Shown here: positions 13,424 through 15,852 of the stretch, in pieces | How the letters are laid out: each line of letters starts with the position of its first letter | Numbering within the stretch: position 1 is the first letter of the stretch | Assembly (NCBI GenBank): GCA_024644775.1 | Contig: JAHEHB010000079.1 | Coordinates: 1 to 15,852, forward strand | Direction of reading: 5' to 3' | Source of the DNA: Deltaproteobacteria bacterium | GTDB taxonomy: Bacteria; Desulfobacterota; Desulfobacteria; Desulfobacterales; SURF-15 | Length of the DNA: 15,852 bases | Translations under genes and position numbers: made by a program | The notes under the pieces: generated by a model | What the model saw: only the letters and a program-made list of their open reading frames with translations | Database searches by the model: none | Told to the model about the DNA's origin: nothing

Positions 13424-14465
13424 GATTATTGGCGTCGTGTTGTCATTATTGACAGTTTTGTTCGGTTGTCAGCCCTTGGGTTACTATGGACAGGCGGTTT
13501 GGGGCCACTTTCGTATTCTTCGCCATCGACAGCCGATATCCGTTTTGATAGCGAATCCCAAAACGCCTGAAAATCTAAAAAACAAACTTGAGCTTATTTC
13601 ACAAATCCGACGTTTCGCCCAGGAAGAACTGCACTTGCCCGTCGCCAATCACTATAAGGACTACGTTGATGTGGGACGTTCTTATGTCGCCTGGAACGTA
13701 TTTGCCGCCCCGGAATTTTCATTAACTCCCAAAACGTGGTGCTATCCCGTTGCAGGCTGCGTCGCCTACCGGGGTTACTTCGCAGAAAACAAAGCTCGAC
13801 GATATGCGGACATGCTGGCAATGCAAGGTTACGATGTTTTTGTCGGGGGGGTGACGGCTTACTCGACGCTGGGATGGTTCGATGATCCTCTGCTCAGCTC
13901 GATCCTTGACAACCGGAGCGACATGCAGTTGGCTGCGCTGATTTTTCATGAGCTTGCCCACCAGAAACTCTATATACCAGGCGATTCGACCTTCAATGAA
14001 AGTTTTGCGACAGCCGTGGAACAGGAAGGCCTCCGCCGTTGGCAGAAGGGGTCCAACGATCCACCCAGCTATGAAACGTATTTTGAGGGTTATCGGCGCA
14101 AAAAGCAAATTATGGAGTTAATCACCAAAAGCCGTCTCCGGCTTGCAGGACTTTACCAACAGGAATTAGCCGCGGATCGCAAACGAGATAAAAAAAGGTC
14201 TATTTTCAAAAACCTGATTGCCGAATACCGGAAGTTGAAGAAACATTGGAACGGATTTTCCGCCTATGATGGTTGGTTCAACGGCCCCCTGAACAATGCC
14301 AAGATTACCCTTTTGGCGACCTATCATGATTTAGTGCCCGCGTTTCTCCAAATGATGCAGGAAGGAGATGGGGATTTAAAACTGTTTTATCACAATTGCC
14401 ACGATCTCGCGCAGACCGATAAACGCGAGCGGCATCGGCGCATACTCGCATACTTGGACAATTAG
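13398..14465 (+). CDS. Putative lipoprotein metallo-aminopeptidase
   Basis: A 355-residue lipoprotein of the bacterial putative aminopeptidase family. It carries a type II signal with lipobox LFGC (Cys24), so it should sit on the periplasmic side of a membrane. The HELAHQ zincin site (His184, Glu185, His188) is followed by NESFATAVEQEG with Glu201 as the likely third ligand, as in gluzincins. The mid region (VAWNVFAAPEFSLTPKTWC, then PVAGCVAYRGYF) is family-typical. Peptide substrates are assumed from the family, not shown. ATG 13398 is preferred to the in-frame GTG 13377 because GGAG lies five bases before it and a signal peptide follows at once. Its TAG stop overlaps the stop of the minus-strand MBL gene by four bases. 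Confidence 0.87.
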   Translation: MVLQSKRVEIIGVVLSLLTVLFGCQPLGYYGQAVWGHFRILRHRQPISVLIANPKTPENLKNKLELISQIRRFAQEELHLPVANHYKDYVDVGRSYVAWNVFAAPEFSLTPKTWCYPVAGCVAYRGYFAENKARRYADMLAMQGYDVFVGGVTAYSTLGWFDDPLLSSILDNRSDMQLAALIFHELAHQKLYIPGDSTFNESFATAVEQEGLRRWQKGSNDPPSYETYFEGYRRKKQIMELITKSRLRLAGLYQQELAADRKRDKKRSIFKNLIAEYRKLKKHWNGFSAYDGWFNGPLNNAKITLLATYHDLVPAFLQMMQEGDGDLKLFYHNCHDLAQTDKRERHRRILAYLDN

Positions 14466-15445
14466 CCCAATGTGTATATTATTTTACCCTCTCCTTCTTT
14501 TCTTTGAATCTTTCGTTCTGCCTCGAGATAATTCAGATGAGCGATGGTTTCTCCCATGGCAAACCATTTTTGTGCAGGAGGAAATTTTTCCCATGAACTT
14601 GCACGAATATCCCAAGCGATATATGGCGCAACCTCCCACGCCGTCTTATCTTCTTCTTTGACAGCTGAGAGCGCCTCGTTGAGTCTGCTGTTATGATGCT
14701 CCTTTAATTCCTTAATTCTATTTCTGTGGTCGGTCAAAAGGCTCCGATGACCCGTCAATACGAGTTCAACATCCAACATGTGGACCTTATCCAAACTTTT
14801 CAGGTACGCGTCGAGAGGATTTGCGATACCTGGCCAGCAAGTAATATTGGGGGTGATATCAGAAAGGATATGATCGCCGGATAACAGTATTTTTTTATTT
14901 TTTTCGTAAAGGCACATGTGGCCCGGTGAATGTCCGGGGGTTTCAATACACGTAAAAGAGTAGTTTCCCACACGAATGACGTCACCTTCTTTTACGCCCG
15001 TAAAATTGATCTCACCCTTCGGGCTGTAGCGATATCCCGGATGGTTGTTCAGCGCTTTCTTCAATTCATCTTCCGGAAAGCCATGGGAAAGGAGCAACGC
15101 AAAAAATTCCTGTTGGCGCTTTTCTATTCGATTGACAATGGAATTAAAAACGGATGCTTCCGTCTTGCCGAAATATACGAGGGTTGTCTCTGTGATAAGG
15201 CTCTCCACCAATCCAAGATGATCCGCGTGCAGATGAGTGATGAAAAAATCCGTACGGTTCAAATCAACTTTCAGCTTTTCCAAACAGGAGCGCATCGGAT
15301 ACAGACACTCTTTTCGATTCATACCGGTATCAATGATCAAAGACCGCCCCTGGCCCATGATTAGATACGCGTTCACCGCTTTCAATGGGTTATTGGGAAG
15401 CGGTATCTCGATTCTATAGAGGTCGGAAAAAATCTGTTCAAACAT
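14462..15445 (-). CDS. MBL-fold metallohydrolase, LACTB2-like
   Basis: A 327-residue metallo-beta-lactamase-fold hydrolase. The metal site is complete: THLHADHLG (70-78; His71, His73, Asp75, His76), TPGHSPGH with a further His, SGDH with the bridging Asp, and TGHRS with the last His. The C-terminal part, WEKFPPAQKWFAMGETIAHL and the residues after it, looks like the winged-helix tail found in LACTB2-type proteins. Such enzymes hydrolyse thioesters, lactones or RNA; the substrate here is not evident. There is no signal peptide, so it is cytoplasmic. ATG 15445 is chosen over the frame opening at 15472 because GGAG lies eight bases upstream. It is convergent with the aminopeptidase gene. Confidence 0.93.
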   Translation of the reverse strand: MFEQIFSDLYRIEIPLPNNPLKAVNAYLIMGQGRSLIIDTGMNRKECLYPMRSCLEKLKVDLNRTDFFITHLHADHLGLVESLITETTLVYFGKTEASVFNSIVNRIEKRQQEFFALLLSHGFPEDELKKALNNHPGYRYSPKGEINFTGVKEGDVIRVGNYSFTCIETPGHSPGHMCLYEKNKKILLSGDHILSDITPNITCWPGIANPLDAYLKSLDKVHMLDVELVLTGHRSLLTDHRNRIKELKEHHNSRLNEALSAVKEEDKTAWEVAPYIAWDIRASSWEKFPPAQKWFAMGETIAHLNYLEAERKIQRKEGEGKIIYTLG

Positions 15446-15523
15446 AAATTGATCTCCGATTCCAAATATCAAAGTGAATTGTTTACGTAGAAAGGTTAAT
15501 AGGGAAATCAGGAGGTTAAGTCA

Positions 15524-15565
15524 ATGGCGCTTGCATTGCTATACCCTCTGAGCTATGAGCCTTGA
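15524..15565 (+). other. Very short ORF with strong ribosome-binding site
   Basis: AGGAGG at about 15510-15515 precedes ATG 15524, opening 13 codons (MALALLYPLSYEP) that end at TGA. It lies opposite the two minus-strand genes and overlaps a degenerate heptamer repeat. A chance match is likely; no downstream gene on this strand would use it as a leader. Confidence 0.12.
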
Positions 15566-15568
15566 GCG
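15548..15568. repeat. Three-unit imperfect heptamer tandem repeat
   Basis: CTGAGCT, ATGAGCC and TTGAGCG follow one another without gap, sharing the core TGAGC. It is a short, degenerate 7-base tandem repeat between the MBL gene and the flavoprotein fragment, of no known function. Confidence 0.4.
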
Positions 15569-15624
15569 CTATCGGACTCGAGTAATTCCCCGAAACGGCA
15601 GGACAAGAGTACGTTGGGTAGTTG

Positions 15625-15852
15625 CTAAAGCACATCTTGGTCCTGTATATCCATCGAACCGTTCGCCCCTTTTTTGATGATGATATTTTTCAGCCACTGT
15701 TCGTCTTTCAGATCCGGAAAGTCGCTTCGATAGTGTGCTCCTCTGCTTTCACAGCGCATCCATGCGGCGCGAAGGGTGATCTCGGCCACTAGCGCCATAT
15801 CTTTTGCTTCCAGGCATTGAATCAAGTCGGAAAGATCCTGTGCTGCAGGACG
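15625..15852 (-). CDS. FAD-dependent oxidoreductase C-terminus, fumarate-reductase type (partial)
   Basis: The last 76 residues of a larger protein that runs off the right edge; the frame is open to the window end, so the TTG at 15825 is not its start. AAWMRCESRGAHYRSDFPD and the following DEQWLKNI are the C-terminal helical domain typical of succinate dehydrogenase/fumarate reductase flavoprotein subunits and L-aspartate oxidase (consensus ESRGxHxRxDyP ... W). The full protein should bind FAD and oxidise or reduce a substrate such as fumarate or a related enoate. The exact member cannot be named from the tail alone. It is upstream of the MBL gene on the same strand with a 179-base gap. Confidence 0.78.
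   Translation of the reverse strand, partial: RPAAQDLSDLIQCLEAKDMALVAEITLRAAWMRCESRGAHYRSDFPDLKDEQWLKNIIIKKGANGSMDIQDQDVL

Noticed and set aside
15537..15555. Minus-strand TAGCTCAGAGGGTATAGCA, resembling a tRNA D-arm
   Set aside because: No anticodon arm or T-arm follows and acceptor ends do not pair. The similarity is partly explained by the TGAGC heptamer repeat. Not called as a tRNA or attachment site.
1..15852. CRISPR array, integrase, transposase or defence island
   Set aside because: No regular repeat-spacer pattern, no recombinase or transposase motif and no defence genes beyond the toxin-antitoxin pair were found.

Overview
The window is bacterial, gene-dense, of moderate GC, and looks like the chromosome of an anaerobic, respiratory, Desulfobacterota-like organism. 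This is inferred from gene content: two TRAP transporter loci, an Old Yellow Enzyme family flavoprotein with an Fe-S cysteine set, a URO-D-type methyltransferase-like protein, a QueG-like Fe-S protein and the tail of a fumarate-reductase-type flavoprotein. No rRNA or tRNA gene, CRISPR array or intact insertion sequence was seen.

Left part (1-4250): on the minus strand lies a solitary DctP-type TRAP binding protein (16-1002). It is followed on the plus strand by a Phd/VapC-type toxin-antitoxin pair (1419-2030) with a good sigma70-like promoter, and by a divergent peptide deformylase (2079-2579). Next come a convergent lipoprotein (2763-3272, minus), a small cysteine-motif protein (3547-3915) and a minus-strand relic of a TRAP small permease, dctQ (3950-4129). 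The relic lies upstream of, and on the same strand as, the solitary dctP. This suggests that an ancestral TRAP operon was broken and the space between filled with accessory genes.

Central part (4176-10150, plus): a candidate operon encodes an SDR oxidoreductase, an OYE-like Fe-S flavoprotein, a TatT-type lipoprotein, a DctP-type binding protein, DctQ and DctM. dctP/dctQ and dctQ/dctM overlap by ATGA and GTGA, so they are probably translationally coupled. Together the last four genes are a TPAT, a TPR-protein-associated TRAP transporter. Its binding protein has Trp where dicarboxylate-binding relatives carry the carboxylate-clamping Arg. The likely theme is uptake of an organic, perhaps hydrophobic, ligand followed by NAD(P)H- and flavin-dependent redox chemistry.

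Right-centre (10254-13065, plus): a tightly spaced trio encodes an atypical carbamoyltransferase that has lost the ornithine signature, a short QueG-like double-cluster ferredoxin protein, and a URO-D/MtaA-like protein split by a frameshift near 12660. Both of the last two belong to superfamilies that use corrinoids or tetrapyrroles.

Right end (13066-15852): a poorly understood ORF precedes a lipoprotein zinc peptidase of the putative aminopeptidase family. That gene meets a minus-strand metallo-beta-lactamase-fold hydrolase tail to tail, with overlapping stop codons. The window closes with the C-terminus of a flavoprotein on the minus strand that runs off the edge.
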